Shown: in pieces, positions 28,438 through 41,688 of the stretch
Layout of the letters: each line of letters opens with the position of its first letter
How positions within the stretch are numbered: the first letter of the stretch is position 1
NCBI GenBank assembly: GCA_964304625.1
Contig: OZ199840.1
Location: forward strand, 5,394,001-5,458,000
Direction of reading: 5' to 3'
Source: Kudoa neothunni
Taxonomy: Eukaryota; Cnidaria
DNA length: 64,000 nt
Position numbers and translations under genes: made by a program
Notes under the pieces: model-generated
Databases searched by the model: none
Seen by the model: only the letters and a program-made list of their open reading frames with translations
What the model was told of the DNA's origin: nothing

Positions 28438-28444
28438 TATATAA
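28438..28444 (+). promoter_or_regulatory. TATA box of array gene 4
   Basis: TATATAA lies 44 bp before the ATG at 28,482, in the same place as TATA-like boxes in genes 5 to 8. Several GATA motifs sit just upstream. Confidence 0.45.
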
Positions 28445-28481
28445 TCAACAACTCGAGAACTGATACAGATAAATAGTAAAG

Positions 28482-29414
28482 ATGAAAGTTACGTCGTTTG
28501 TTAAATTGGTTTTCTTGTGTATTCTATGATATACTGAGACATTTTTAAATTCATGTAGTTTTCTTGAATTTAAAAATCACTTTTCAAGAGGACAATGTAA
28601 AAACTCCCCTAAAAATATAATATTGTATTTCCACATAAAATGTAATTAAAGCTTAGGGTTGTGGGTGATGCCATTGATCGCATGAAGACGACAATAGATA
28701 ATCTTCGTCATAATAAGCTATTTGACAAGAACCCAATAAAAGTAATTTAATCAAATTAACAAAATAAAATAATTCTTAAAGGCCGATATTATAAACAAAG
28801 CATTCAATAACCTTGACGAGTTTGTTAATCAATTCCCAGTAAAAAGTGAGATTCGCGAGAAGTACGCGGTGTGTGTCGGGAATGACAGTATTTCACTTTT
28901 TGTTCAATAATAATAACTATTCAAATAGTCCAATCCTGGACATATAAAACGATGTGCCTGCCATGCATCGTATACATTATTTCTTAATAAATTTTTATAT
29001 TTCTTTAGTTGATTCTGCACATTTATAATATGAGGGTCACCGGAGACCATAGTGAACTATACCACTATGTAACGCATTTTTTTATTACAAATTGATAGTT
29101 TATTTAAAAACTATTCTATCTTATAATATTTTAATCCATTTTCAATATAGGATGAGTTACAAATCTTGATGGCTTCCAAGTCTATATGCCAGGTAGCACT
29201 ATTTTGTACCGAAGAGCAATTACAATCAGTATCTGGTATGATTCTCAGAGAGATAAAAATTAAATCTTTTCAAAAAGTATATTTAATCATATTTCTAGTA
29301 GGTGAAAAATTTATTCATATGAATGCCGATAATGGATTAAATGAAGCTATCACTAACTTCTTGAATAGCAACAAATTACGTATCAAAATTGAAGGAGAAA
29401 TTCCAAAAAGTTAG
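28482..29414 (+). CDS. array gene 4: secreted family member with altered splicing
   Basis: Exons recognisable by family sizes: 28482-28518 (MKVTSFVKLVFL signal), microexon 28559-28596, then 28657-28741, 28782-28887, 28929-28969, 29151-29235, 29302-29414. The third exon is one base out of frame with the microexon. A donor two bases earlier in exon 1 (after 28,516), with the microexon skipped, restores a 154-aa frame. So either splicing has changed or the copy is failing. The core reads FVNQFPVKSEIREKYAVC, where the family's first cysteine is Arg (CGC for TGC); then CLPCI and ICQVALFC. The last exon gives a tail ending KIEGEIPKS, similar in plan to the tails of genes 6 and 8. The 66-bp last intron is itself open in frame, so intron retention would still make protein. 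Confidence 0.72.
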
Positions 29415-32400
29415 AAACATAATTTCGACGAATAGAAACGAATTAAACACATTATTCTATTACTATGATTTTACAACAAAGACTTTTCTTACATTCAATT
29501 GCAATGATTGCCAATTAATTTTAATTATTAAAATATAAAATAGTACCAAATAATTCAAAACCTATAATATAGTATAATCAATACAAACGTATTTTTCCGC
29601 AATTATACAATGTAAACTTAAAAACATATTTTACATTGGAAAAATATAATAATTATTTTTACAAAAGTTGGCACAGTATTAATTATATTATATTATTAAA
29701 ATATTATTTAGGAAATGGCTTAACCTAGATATTTAGTACGGATATTTTAGTTTATATATAAACTAATACAATTGGTTTGTTTATATTGTATAATTTTCTA
29801 ATTTAAAAATTATTGATTAACGTTTTTAATAATTAAAATTAAACATAAAACACAATTAAAAATCAATAATCATTTGTTATATTCAAGATGGTTGATTATA
29901 TATATATATATAAAATTTATTTTTTATTTTTAATATTTGAAAATTTTTGGAGTTAGATAAAAAAATAGGTTTGATTGTACATGTTTATATTTTGGATAAA
30001 AAAAGAGATGAAAAGTTGACGTGTTATAAAAATATTTCTTAAATCGTTTTTTTACAATTTCATTAACGGTATTTAAAACTTAAAAAAAATATTCATTATA
30101 AAAACCTGCAAAAGTTTAAAACACCTTATAATATCTAATGGACGTGTTTTGTTGTTATGTAGAATTACATCATATCAAATTCAAAACGTAACCATGTTAG
30201 ATAAAAATGTAATTGCGCCTGATCGAAACTTTACTTTATTAGAAATTAATAATTATAATTAATTATTAATTTCTCCCATATTCAAACACCATCGTTATCA
30301 AGGTTCAACATGGTTGAACGATTAAAGAATTTTTTTTGAAGGGGCTCCTAATGGATTCTCCATAATAACCTTCGTGAGTTCCTTCTAATTTTTAGATGCT
30401 TGTTTCCATACAATCCTATTCAATTTACGGAAAAACTATTTAGAACAAAAACGTAATTGCAAATATGGCTATAAATATGGAAGTTTATGACCTTTCGTCG
30501 AAACTAGTTCCATACGTTAATCTGTCTTATAGAATCTAACATGATTCATAACAAAATGGGATCTTAGGCTTAATTAATTAACGAGATCATTGAATAATTT
30601 ACTGGTAAAAATTTATCTACATATAAATTCTTATGGTTGCAACAGTATGCATGTACCATAGAGAAACATTTTTTTTTAAATACATATTTTAATAGACATT
30701 TGAATACGCTATCAATAATAAAAATAAAAATCGTTTACATTGAATTATAAATTTCATCAATATCGTTATCAGGGGTAAGGAATTTTCTGGCTGTTTACAA
30801 CAAACAGCAGATTAAAAAGTTCCTGAATAATATTGATGTTTGTTTACTTTAGAGTGATAGTAAATTAGAATGAACTTTTACCCATTATATACAAAATGAT
30901 TCCGATAATTTTATTATAGAATATACGAAATGTATTTCACATGTCGATTGAAGTTATTTTAAGACATATACCGCTATTAACGGCATATTTATATGAGTTG
31001 TTGTATTTTCTTTAAAATTAAATGCATAACCAAATTATTAGCTTAATAGATTTATTTAAAAGCTTTATGAGTATATTCAAACGAAAAAAATTGATGATCA
31101 TTTTAAATAAAACATAATTCGAGATTATAAATTCTCTATATCAAGGAATACATTGGTGGCTTTATACACATTCTAAAAACGATGTAAAATGTGTGTAGAG
31201 TTTTCCAATGATTAAGCTTTTGTTACAACTTCTTAAATGAAAACTATACTCTATCGGAATTCCTGACATGTAAAAATTTCTTTTTATCTGATCCATCGGC
31301 TGAGATTGGAACTAAATTAATCTTATAGATTTATAAATTTTCTTTCGAATTAACAGTTATAACTACTTTAATAATTTTCTACTTTTGATGAGAAAATTTT
31401 TAAGTGATGTATAAGCCTGAATATTTCCTACCTGCAGACATTAACCTAAGTAAGTATTCTAATCAATAATAAATTTTATTTAAATTAAAAATAATTCATC
31501 ATGATACAGAAGCTGTAGAAAACATGCGAAACCCAATTTTACGTGTAATTTAAGAATTTGTATCCATGATTACTTTTGTAAAAAATATAGTAAATATTCA
31601 TTACGTGCTATATACGTCAATAAGAAATTTTTAGTTTATTCGATCTAAACGATATTTTAACAAAGTTATTGTCAATCTAATAATGGTTCAATATAAAGAA
31701 ATTTTCCAGGACAATCAAATGATACATTTATTTAAAGATATAAAAGTCGTTCTACAATAATGAATATAAAATTTCACGCTTACAGATAATTAAGACCTAA
31801 ACAACATCATTTACAAAAATGAAAAAAAAGAGTAACACAGTATTTTTTCTGACTTACCTTAGGTCGAATTTGTTTTTTTATCGTTTTTAGATTAATGATA
31901 AATTTTATAACTAGGAGGATTAATTTTTATCGCAAAATCTTGATAATACTTAAAACTCCTATTCAACATACTTAATGAATTTGCCTAATAAATAAATGAA
32001 ACTTAATCATTAATTACATTTCTCATGAAATTATGGTTATTATATTTTGGGCCATAATTTTGCAAAATATACTTAAAAATACTCATTAATTTCTCTCAAT
32101 AATTCAATTTATATTTGCATGGATAGTGCGCGCATAATTTTATTAACCTTAATCATCACATTGAAAAAATAATGACAAACTTTAAAATTCATCAATTAAA
32201 GAAGAAAAATAAAATTTATAGGGTTTAAAGTGCCAATTAGATTAACTTTTCATTAGAATTAATCTAATTAAAAATAAAACGAAACGTTCAAATTTTCCAA
32301 CACTCCGTACCAGGCAGAGCTGGGCATTAGCGTTAGTATCAAACATACGTAGAATTACAAATTAAAATATCACATTGGAAACCATACTATTTTTGAGATT

Positions 32401-35319
32401 ATCACTTAAATTAATATTATTTTTAGATTGGATACATTTTAACTTTAAAAGTTTTTTTATTAATCGAACTAGCGACGATCATCTCATTAAAATCGGAAAA
32501 TCTGATTCATTTATATTAATAAAAATGTTTAGTGTGGTTTATGTTGGATAAATTGTGGTATTCTGTATGTAAAAAAGCTGATTTCTCCAAAAATAAATTA
32601 GTTTCTCGGTTATATTTTATACGTTTATCTCAATTATACCTTTTTAAGAATGTATCAATAATTATAGTATGAATTTAAAAATTAAGATTAAAATTATACG
32701 AGTTTATTACGCACTAAATTATGTCTAGATTTTATTTTATATGGTTGTATTTTGAACTTGAAATATTGTCTAATCACTCAAAATGGATGTTATAAAGCAA
32801 ACAATATAATATTCACATCTAACAATAAGGTTCTATACCTAATGAGTATAAAAATATAAAAACCTTTAACCATATTAAACTTTTAGATGGTCATAGAAGA
32901 GTGTATTCCTATTGATTCTATGTCAAAAATACACCAGCTATCTCGAAAACGATACAGTGTGTGAAGTGTAGTTCGTAAGTTGAAAAATTGTTACAGAATT
33001 CACGCACACATAAGATTATACTATGTTATTCATTTCTCAGACCATTTAAACACATTTATTTGACTATTTAAAATATATAAAAGAGTATTTTTAAATCAAA
33101 TAATTCTGTTTTTAGAGATTATTTTGTAGTGAAGTATGGTTCGGAACTTTTCAGGCACGTTGAGATTTTTTTTCGATCATTGGCGAAATTGAGGACACAA
33201 ATAAAAATTGAGTTAGAAGATTACCGGAAAAATATGAAATAATAATTTTTGAATAAAATCAGTGAAAACATGGAGCAGAAACAATATTGAAAATGACGCT
33301 AATATTAGTGATTTTATAAGTGATATTAACTGCCACATAGATCACAAGATCCATAAATATGACGAAAGAGAGTGTAAAATTATTCCATTCAAAATTGCCT
33401 CCTTCATTTGTCTGATTTATGACCTTACTTGAAATATCATGATATACATAGTTATAAATATCAAATTGATATTGAATGAGTACACAATACAATTTTCAGA
33501 AAACATAAAAATATTACTATAGCATAGTAATTTTTTTAAATATATTTTCCTATTATAGTTGATTGATATCATTTTTTCTTCCTTAGTATCACGCTCGCAA
33601 TCCTAATAATTACGAACTACCAGTCATCCACTGTACTTTGTTTCGATTAATCGTGTTAAATTATTAAAGAACTTGGTCTTAATTTCGGGGAAACAAGGCA
33701 TGTAACAATGACTCAATATTTGATGATTTAATATTTTTTTTGATCATTTTATAATACTTTTTTTGATGTTATAATGTCCACATAAATTTATTTTATTAAT
33801 CTAACCGAAAAAAATAAAAAATCTTTAAAGTATTCTTTAATTTGACCTTAAATATTTTAAAATGTGGAGTTCTTCTGTTGAAAAAAACTTTATTAATATG
33901 CCTTGGTGCTGAAATATAATTTATTGATTAAAAAAATTACCAGTGTAACATTAATATATACTTTAATTTTTAAATCATCCTTAAAACTCATTGAGATGAT
34001 TAAGAACACAGCAATATTTTATCTTTCTAATATAGAATAGCAAATTATTGAAATAATCAGCTCATAAATAAATATATATATATATATATTAGATTTTGGG
34101 ATATAATTGGAATCAGAAGTTTATTCAGTTTATGGTCGAAATTCTTTAGAGTAATTTAATTCACGCAAATTTTAACTAAATTCATGTTACCAAAATAAAT
34201 AGTGGACTACATTAAATCAAATTAAAAATATTTTCATTATTTTAAATTTGGAAATTTTATTGGAAATTTATAATTTTGTTTTTTATTCAAAAATGTGTAA
34301 AATCTCATTATATTGGTCCATAAGAGGTTCCATTAAAAGGATTAATCAGGATAAAATTGAGACACAGTGATTTATTGGCCGTGCGTAATCAAAAGGGAAA
34401 TTAAAATCATTACACACGAGCCATAATCTCACAATACACATAAAATGCATAAAACCATTGTTAATGTAAATTTTCTTAAGTCAAACTGAATTAATATGCT
34501 ACTAATGTCACCAAACTTATATTTTTGGGGTTAAATTTTCCAGAAATAATCTATTTTATGTATTATTGCGATATTTCCTACGACCCATTAGTTACTGTAT
34601 TAAATAACTATGTTATAAAAATTCATTTGAATACGCTTAAACTATATTATGTAATTATTTAAATATAGGCGGATAGAAAATTCGAAAAATATGTTAATCA
34701 GATTTGAAATTTAATAAAAACTTAATTATACATTTATATAAAAGCTCTAATTTAGTTATTAATATAAAATAAATGTAAATACCATCATTCATATTAATTT
34801 ATGGACGTAGTAATACACCATGTAAAGATTAAAAGCCGAGATATTTTCTTGTTATTATCTTAATTATGATAAATTAGTGCAGAATCATCAAACTGAATGC
34901 ATTATTAATACGGATATTGCGTGAAGACTATCACAACTAATTTTAATGCATTCTCGAAATAATTCAATGATTCAGCGATTAACTTTATGTTTAAAATGTC
35001 TTAGATAAGAATAACGCACCTTATAATATTTCAATTATAAATTTAACAAATACCACTTTAGGAAATTGTTAAATAAAATATTATCATTACAAAATAATAC
35101 GAGAAAAGGTGATAAAGATTCTTTAATTCATGAATATTTACCTTTAAAATGAATGTAAAAATAAATATGTTTGAGGATTTATATTTTTTCTTGCATCTGT
35201 TGTTAGGTTTTATTAATAACGAATAAATATTTATTAACATTAATCAAATACAATTTATTATCTGGTAATATTAATGTATATTCTTATTATCGATATTATA
35301 TATTGGAAAGAAATAATTT
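29415..35319. other. intergenic, nothing supported
   Basis: About 5.9 kb of AT-rich DNA. Apart from a 34-base near-palindrome at 30,240-30,273 and TA repeats at about 29,898-29,912 and 34,072-34,090, nothing is recognisable. The minus-strand open frames at 33,259-33,492 and 35,058-35,240 look random. Confidence 0.5.
30240..30273. repeat. short perfect inverted repeat
   Basis: Two 15-base arms (AGAAATTAATAATTA and its complement) are separated by TAAT. In DNA this AT-rich such hairpins arise often, so no function is claimed. Confidence 0.6.
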
Positions 35320-35346
35320 TATATGATAAGATAAGAATTTTTACCG

Positions 35347-35354
35347 TATAAAAG
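35347..35354 (+). promoter_or_regulatory. TATA box of array gene 5
   Basis: TATAAAAG lies 53 bp before the ATG at 35,400, with GATAAGATAAG about 20 bp further upstream. The arrangement repeats in genes 6 and 8. Confidence 0.55.
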
Positions 35355-35399
35355 TTGCTCAACTTCTCAATAATAATCGTTAATTATATATTTGAAAAC

Positions 35400-36274
35400 A
35401 TGAGTTTTACAATATTATTCGCTCTAGTGTTTCTCTGTATGATTTTACGTTTTCAGTTCATAAAATGTTTTTAGATTCAACTCAGTTTAGACACTTAGTT
35501 GCACACTATGTAGAACTTATTCAAAAAATATATATTTCAAATGATGTTCACTTTAGAAAGTGACGCCAAATGCAGACCGACAAACCAGAACCACTGTGGA
35601 CATACTATCCACCCAAAAATTAATTATGAACGATTTTGAAAAGGTAATTATATAAATAATCCAATACCAACATTTTGTTTCTAGAAAGAGGTACTTTATT
35701 TGGCCTTGGGTGATTCTGAGGAATTTTACAACAACTACCCGCTTGAAAAAGAACTCTGTGAAAAGTATTTCGAATGTGATAATAATAACCGTATGAATCA
35801 TTAAATCATATTTTAAATGTGAATAATCATTATTTTAGTTGTTTCATTAAAAGATAAAATACAATGTCTTCCTTGCATCGTATTTTATTCATTAATTTCT
35901 CAGTTTAATTTTAACTTAGATAATTATGTACATATTTTTTCGTGACAATATTAGAGAAAATTATTGCTTTAATTATCAAGTATGATATTTTATATTAGTT
36001 ATATATTCCGATTATTAGTGATGAATAGATAATAATCTCATTTTTAAGGAAAAATTGCAATTACTTTCAGTTGCAAAAATCATATGTAAATTAGCAGATA
36101 ATTGTACTCCAAATCAAGTGACATCATGTCAACGTAATCCACAAATAAATTTATTGCGATAATACTATCGAAATATAGAGAATTAAGATATAATTTATTT
36201 AACCAATATTTCATTTAGCTCCAAACTATGCCGAATCAAGTGATCAACATTACATCCCACCAGATTACCTTTGA
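35400..36274 (+). CDS. array gene 5: secreted six-cysteine protein
   Basis: Seven exons: 35400-35436, 35475-35509, 35557-35643, 35685-35790, 35839-35879, 36049-36133, 36219-36274, giving 148 aa. The signal peptide is MSFTILFALVFL. The microexon ends VAHY, like gene 6 (QAHY). The core reads EEFYNNYPLEKELCEKYFEC, CLPCI and ICKLADNC, with all six cysteines. Just after the sixth is NQVTSCQ, adding a seventh cysteine. The short last exon ends QHYIPPDYL. Gene 6 at 44.2 kb is the closest copy (shared FYN.(Y/H)PL, LC.KYF.CD, LKDK/LKEK, NQV). Phases are as in the family. Function unknown, secreted by inference. Confidence 0.85.
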
Positions 36275-36429
36275 AGCTCTAAAAATCAAATTATCACTAC
36301 ATTATATACCTGATTGTGAGTGGAACGTGATTTAAAAAAAATAATTTTGGTTAGATTAGTTACATCAACATAGATTGATGATACATTCCTATTATTACTT
36401 TCCAACATTTTTAGCATAATCTTTAAGCT

Positions 36430-38953
36430 TTAACCCTCTAAATTCGCCAAAAAACCACCCCCGGAGGTCTTTTGGGGTCAATTTGACCCCAGATTATTAT
36501 TTGCTAAACTAATTACAAAAATTGTTACCAATTCAATTTTCCGATATTTTCGATTTCTATCAACTAGTTTTTCAGTAAAACAATGTGAAACATAAAAATT
36601 AATCCTGTTAAATCTTTTACATAATTATTCGTAAGCTGTTAGGAAATGATCGTACATGTAAGTCACTGTTTAATAGCTAATTTATTGTTTAAAATAATAA
36701 TTTGGTGTCAATTTCTGGGTAAAATATTTTTTATTTTAACTTTAGGTAAACAATAACTTAATACATACCCGGAAATAACAATTCTTATTTATTTTCACTT
36801 TGGCCGTAATACTTTTTCAGTTGGTTTTTTATCCCAAATTTTAATTCTCACCTCGTGTTAAACTCTAACTAAACAAATGTCGATGAGTGATTACAGCGAA
36901 TTCAACGGTGAATTAGAATCATCAGGAAGCGAGCCTGACGACTGCTTTTTGGATTCATCCAATTCAATGGAGACAACAGTATTCACAAGCTCAAATCTTA
37001 GTAAATCAGGAATTGCATGGGACCCCCAAAATACCTCAAACAAAACGCACTTCGGCGGAAAACATTTTGAACTCCCCTCCTGGTCCTACCGCATATTGTT
37101 ACCAACAGATTCACAATATTTTGGACAGTTTTTCCATATTTTTTTCAGAAACTATCTGTAAAAAAATATTCAATTGCACAAATCTGTTTGGGAAACATTA
37201 TTTGAAGGATGACTGGATAGATATGGATTCTGTCGAATTGAACGGTTATTTGGGGATCCTCATTCTATTAGCTCTACACAAGGATCGTGAAGAGCCATTA
37301 TCTGAATTATTCAGTCTATCAGAAGGTAGGGAGGTATACCGAAATATTTTTTCGAAGACGCGCTTTAAACAAATCACAAGGTGTCTCCTTTTTGACAATT
37401 ATTCTACAAGGGCGGAAAGGAAACAAATGGATAATTTTTGTCCTATACGAGAATTATGGGAAATTTGGTCAAGGGAACTTCCGAAGTATTTTTCGACGAA
37501 TGAGGATATGACAATCGATGAACAGTTAATTGCGTTTAGAGGGAGGTGTCCCTTCAAATAGTATATGCTCCTCGAACCAGAAAAATACGGCATCAAATTT
37601 TTTCTAGCTGTTGATCCGATTGAAAAGTATATCATTAATATCTTACCGTACCTCGGGAAAAATAATAACTCAAACCAACGCAATACAAGAGTTGGAGAAA
37701 ATATTGTGTTATCACTGTCGGAACCTTTGTTCAATTCTGGGAGGAATATCGTTGCTGACAACTTTTTTTCCTCGGTTTGCCTTGCGTCTAAACTGTTGGA
37801 AAAACGATTAACATATCTTGGAATTGTGAGGCACAATAAGAGGGAGCTCCCTCCATGTGTTCTTTCGTCTAAAAATAGAAGTCTTTTCAGCACCACATTT
37901 GTATTTTTCCAAAAGAACATGCTCACATCTTATGTGAATTAAAAGAATAAGAGTGTTATAATTTTGTCTACGGGAACTAATAATGTAAAAATTATGAATG
38001 ATTCTCATAAAAAAACCCTGAAATTATCACATATTACAACAAAACCAAAGGAGGAGTCGACACTGTCGATCGTATGTTGGCGTCGGTTTCGACACGTCGA
38101 TTCACTCGTAGGCGGCCAATGATCGTATTTTTCAATATGATAGATTTGTCACTTATAAATGCGTTCTCATTACATAAAATAATTTTCAATTGCAAATTTA
38201 AAAGACGTCGTATATTTTTAAAAGAAATCGCACAAGCTCTCTAACAACCTCTCATATATCGTAATTTACAGAAGGGGAAAATTGTCAAAGCAAAATCACC
38301 CCATTTAAGGACTCCAACCAACACTTTTCAAATCGCCGAAAAAAGACGTCGATGTGAATATTGTCCTCGAGAAATCGATAAAAAAACTCAAACCAAATGC
38401 TCCTGTTGCAATAAATACTATTGCTCAATTCATTCATCAAAGAAATGTAAGAATTGTTAAATTAGTTAGATACTCCGAATAAAATTTTACAAATTTATAT
38501 AGTTGTTTTTTTGCGTGAGGAATATTTAATATTCAATCTATCAACTGAAATATTATACGCGAAGTGTTATTGTTTGTACGATAATTTGCGAAGTGGATCC
38601 GATACTATTAGTAAGGTATTAACACAGATTAAATGTAATATTAATCACTATTTTACCAAAAAATGAGTCGATAGAATTCGAAATAAACACGTCTCCACTT
38701 TCAAAAAAATTTTTATAATAATACCGTAAAATAAAAACTTGAGGTCAATTTGACCCCAAAAGTCCTTCGAAGATAAAAATTTTTTACATAATATTATTGT
38801 GATTATTTTTCCCCTAATTTTATCATTGAATACTGTACACAAATTTAGGAAAATAGATAAGAAATCGAGAAATTTTAAAAAGTACACAAAGAGTAATATT
38901 GATTTTAATTTTACTTTGGGGTTAAATTGACCCCAAAGTCCTCGGAGGGTTAA
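36430..38953 (+). mobile_element. piggyBac-type DNA transposon, nearly full length
   Basis: Flanked by TTAA at 36,430-36,433 and 38,950-38,953, with ends beginning CCCTC on both sides. Palindrome blocks GGGGTCAATTTGACCCC (about 36,474-36,490) and GGGGTTAAATTGACCCC (about 38,919-38,935) lie inside the two ends, and a related block lies near 38,741-38,758. The 2.5-kb interior encodes a transposase from 36,877 to 38,460. It appears to be a fairly young cut-and-paste element, disabled by a few stops and frame changes. It inserted just 3' of array gene 5. Confidence 0.87.
36877..38460 (+). pseudogene. piggyBac transposase, broken
   Basis: Starts MSMSDYSEFNGELESSGSEP, the usual acidic N-terminus. 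It continues in a second frame through SILDSF-like sequence, EPLSELFS, FKQITRCLLFDN, MTIDEQLIAFRGRCPFK (first catalytic Asp), GRNIVADNFFSSVCLASKLL (second), and a GGVDTVDRML block near 38,050 (third). The C-terminus is a cysteine-rich finger at 38,330-38,459 (RCEYC, CSCCNKYYCSIH, KKCKNC). A TAG at 37,559, another stop near 37,940, one near 38,243, and about two frame changes keep it from being made whole. Confidence 0.85.
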
Positions 38954-41688
38954 ATAATAACATAAAATAATTTTTTTGTTATAAATGAAATATTAATTAC
39001 TAGTGTTATGAGTAATTCATTATAAAAAATAATAATCATTGAAATTCCTTAGTTATATCGTTTTATTCCAATAAGAAAAATTTAATGAGAGTAAATTTTT
39101 TGAGTTTTCATATGTATTCTGAAGTATCGATTTGAATTTGTTATATTTGGAAATAATTTTTATCTCTATCCAGGTTGTTTAAAATAATTTACATACTTTA
39201 TTTTATAATTTATTGTGTAATGATATATTGACGAAAACATAATTTAAATTTGCAAACAAATTTTTAATTACCTTTTCAAATATTTTGTTTAATCGTATTA
39301 ATTAATATTTTAACTTAATGCTTAAATCAATGATCCCAACGTGGAGCGTGAAATATTTTGGAGGGCGTGGAAATTTTCGAATGTGTAACGAACCTCTCTG
39401 ATGGGATGCGGAAAATCTGAGTATTGGTGTGACAATGATGATGATGGCATAATTAGAAATTGTGGTATACCATAAAGTCAGCATTATGATTTTCCAATTT
39501 TCTTATTTTAAGGTGGTAGTTAATATCATAAAAATACAAATAGTAATGTCTAATTATATCGTAGTTAATATTAACTAGTATGAACTACCCAGCATCAAAC
39601 GGGATTTTGAACATTTTATCATAGAAGGTAACGTTAAAAAAATATTTAAATATAAGGATCTTTCAATTAATCCTGAAGAGAGATTAAGTAAATCCTTTTA
39701 TATATATATATATATATATAACATTTAACGACTGTAATGGGCACGGCAAAAATTTGAGATCATTTTAGAGAGATAATGAAAGTAGCGAAATCTGAATAAC
39801 TCTATAATAACGTATGATAATTATTTTTTATTGCTAAAATTATTATCTTTCTCACAACGTATTTTTATACATTCTCTCCTTAACCATGTCGTGTATCCTC
39901 TTAATATAATAAAATATGTTAAATAATTAAATAAAGTAAGATTTTAATCTGTAAATTAACTTGTGTCGCTTAAATTAAGTCTAACGACCTCTATAATGAA
40001 ATTTGGTGACCTAGTTTCAGAATGTAAGGAATGATTACATTAGATTACAATATACACATTCAATACTTCATTAATTACGCAAATTTGCGTATTTTCGTTA
40101 TATTAAATACCACCTATAGAACTTTTAGAGCCAATTTATCGAGTCAAATATATTATAATTTCCAAAGACAGGAGTGTATTTAATCACACATCCAAATGGT
40201 CATATTTACTTTAAATGTACAGATGGAAAAACGATATCAGCTCTATATTGAAATCGTGTATATATAGCGTTAGATTGATCCACTAAAAACGTTAAAAACA
40301 ACTTGTAGGAGTTCTGTAAAATAAATTCCGCTATTAATTATCAGATATAACCATATTATTGTATTCACGTAATCGGTTTAACAAACCTAAAATCGTGCAC
40401 AAACACAATTTCCTACATTAATTTCGAATTTTAATCAGTGAAACATAAAAATGAAAGAATTTTCAAATTGTCTTATTAAAAGTTACATTAATATCTATCT
40501 AATAGGAAAGATTTTACATACTTGAGTACTTAGGAGAAAACATAAATGAACACTACTACTCTTATATATATATATATATAGATAGATAGATAAATGAGCA
40601 TTTACCGTGTATTCACCCCAATAGAATTAGAATGGTTTGAATATCAAAATTTTCTCATCTAGAATTATATATTCTCATTCTTAGATTAACCAGATATAAC
40701 ATTGATTAATTTACTATTTATAATATTCATTTTCGGTCCATTACCTCATTATAAACGAAAGTGGTTCATAGTGAAGGTTAAATTACCGAGAATTTTATTT
40801 GACCTTATTTTAGACCGAATGAAGAACTAAACATGTTAATTATTATGCTCCATAAATAAATTAAGTTAGATCTAATCAAATACATTCTATTTTAATGAGA
40901 AAAAAAGTATACATTAATTTCTCTAAAACTTTAATGTGATATGGTGTTTTATTCAAATTTACTTACAGTTTATGTTCAAAAATCAATACTTTTGAAAATG
41001 ATGGAGCGACAGAGAATAAAGGTTAAGAAATACTGGATAAAATATTTCTGTTTATATCAATTTTTCCAAAGTTTATGTAAAAAATTTTTAATGTAATAGA
41101 AATAAAATTAAGGTCGATAAAATTTAGACACACAAAAAACTTGATATTTAATAAAAAAAGTATAAAAATTTTCAAAAATAGAATATTAACAAAATTATTT
41201 ACATAATAATTGTATTATATTAGTTCATAATTATTTTTTTCACTGAAGAAAATATTAAAGTTATGTTTGATCAGAAGCTTTTTTGTTGTTTTATCGTAGA
41301 ATGTATATATAAAAATAATGCTACTTGTAACCGGTTTATTCATATATTATACATAATTTTGAAAAATTTTAGATCAACTAATTAATAAATGATATTATAT
41401 TGTAATATTCATTAATCAATTCAACGACTGTAAATAAAATATTTTTTGTATATAAGAATTATACGATTATAATTTAATTTATTCATAAAAAAATTAGGTT
41501 TACTTTAATTGTTAAGGAATCGGATCTGAATTGGTTTTTATCTGACTATATAATATTAAAGATTCATATTATAATTGGAATTTTTTAATCAAACACGACT
41601 ATTTTAGAGCATAACTCGACACAACACATACAGCGAAAAAAGGCCAATAAATTTATCAAAAATAATCATTAATGATTCTAAATATAGT
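38954..41688. other. intergenic, nothing supported
   Basis: AT-rich DNA with TA microsatellites at about 39,700-39,720 and a TA/GATA repeat at about 40,564-40,592. A GC-richer patch at 39,330-39,430 is unassigned. No gene found. Confidence 0.5.

Noticed and set aside
29236-29301. Reading gene 4's last intron as coding
   Set aside because: It is open in frame, but paralogues splice here in the same phase and it has good GT-AG borders.
33259-33492. Minus-strand 77-codon frame
   Set aside because: No similarity, signal or splice context.
35553-35801. Minus-strand 82-codon frame
   Set aside because: Antisense shadow of array gene 5 exons 3 and 4.
37399-37926. Minus-strand 175-codon frame
   Set aside because: Antisense shadow of the plus-strand piggyBac transposase, which carries the catalytic motifs.
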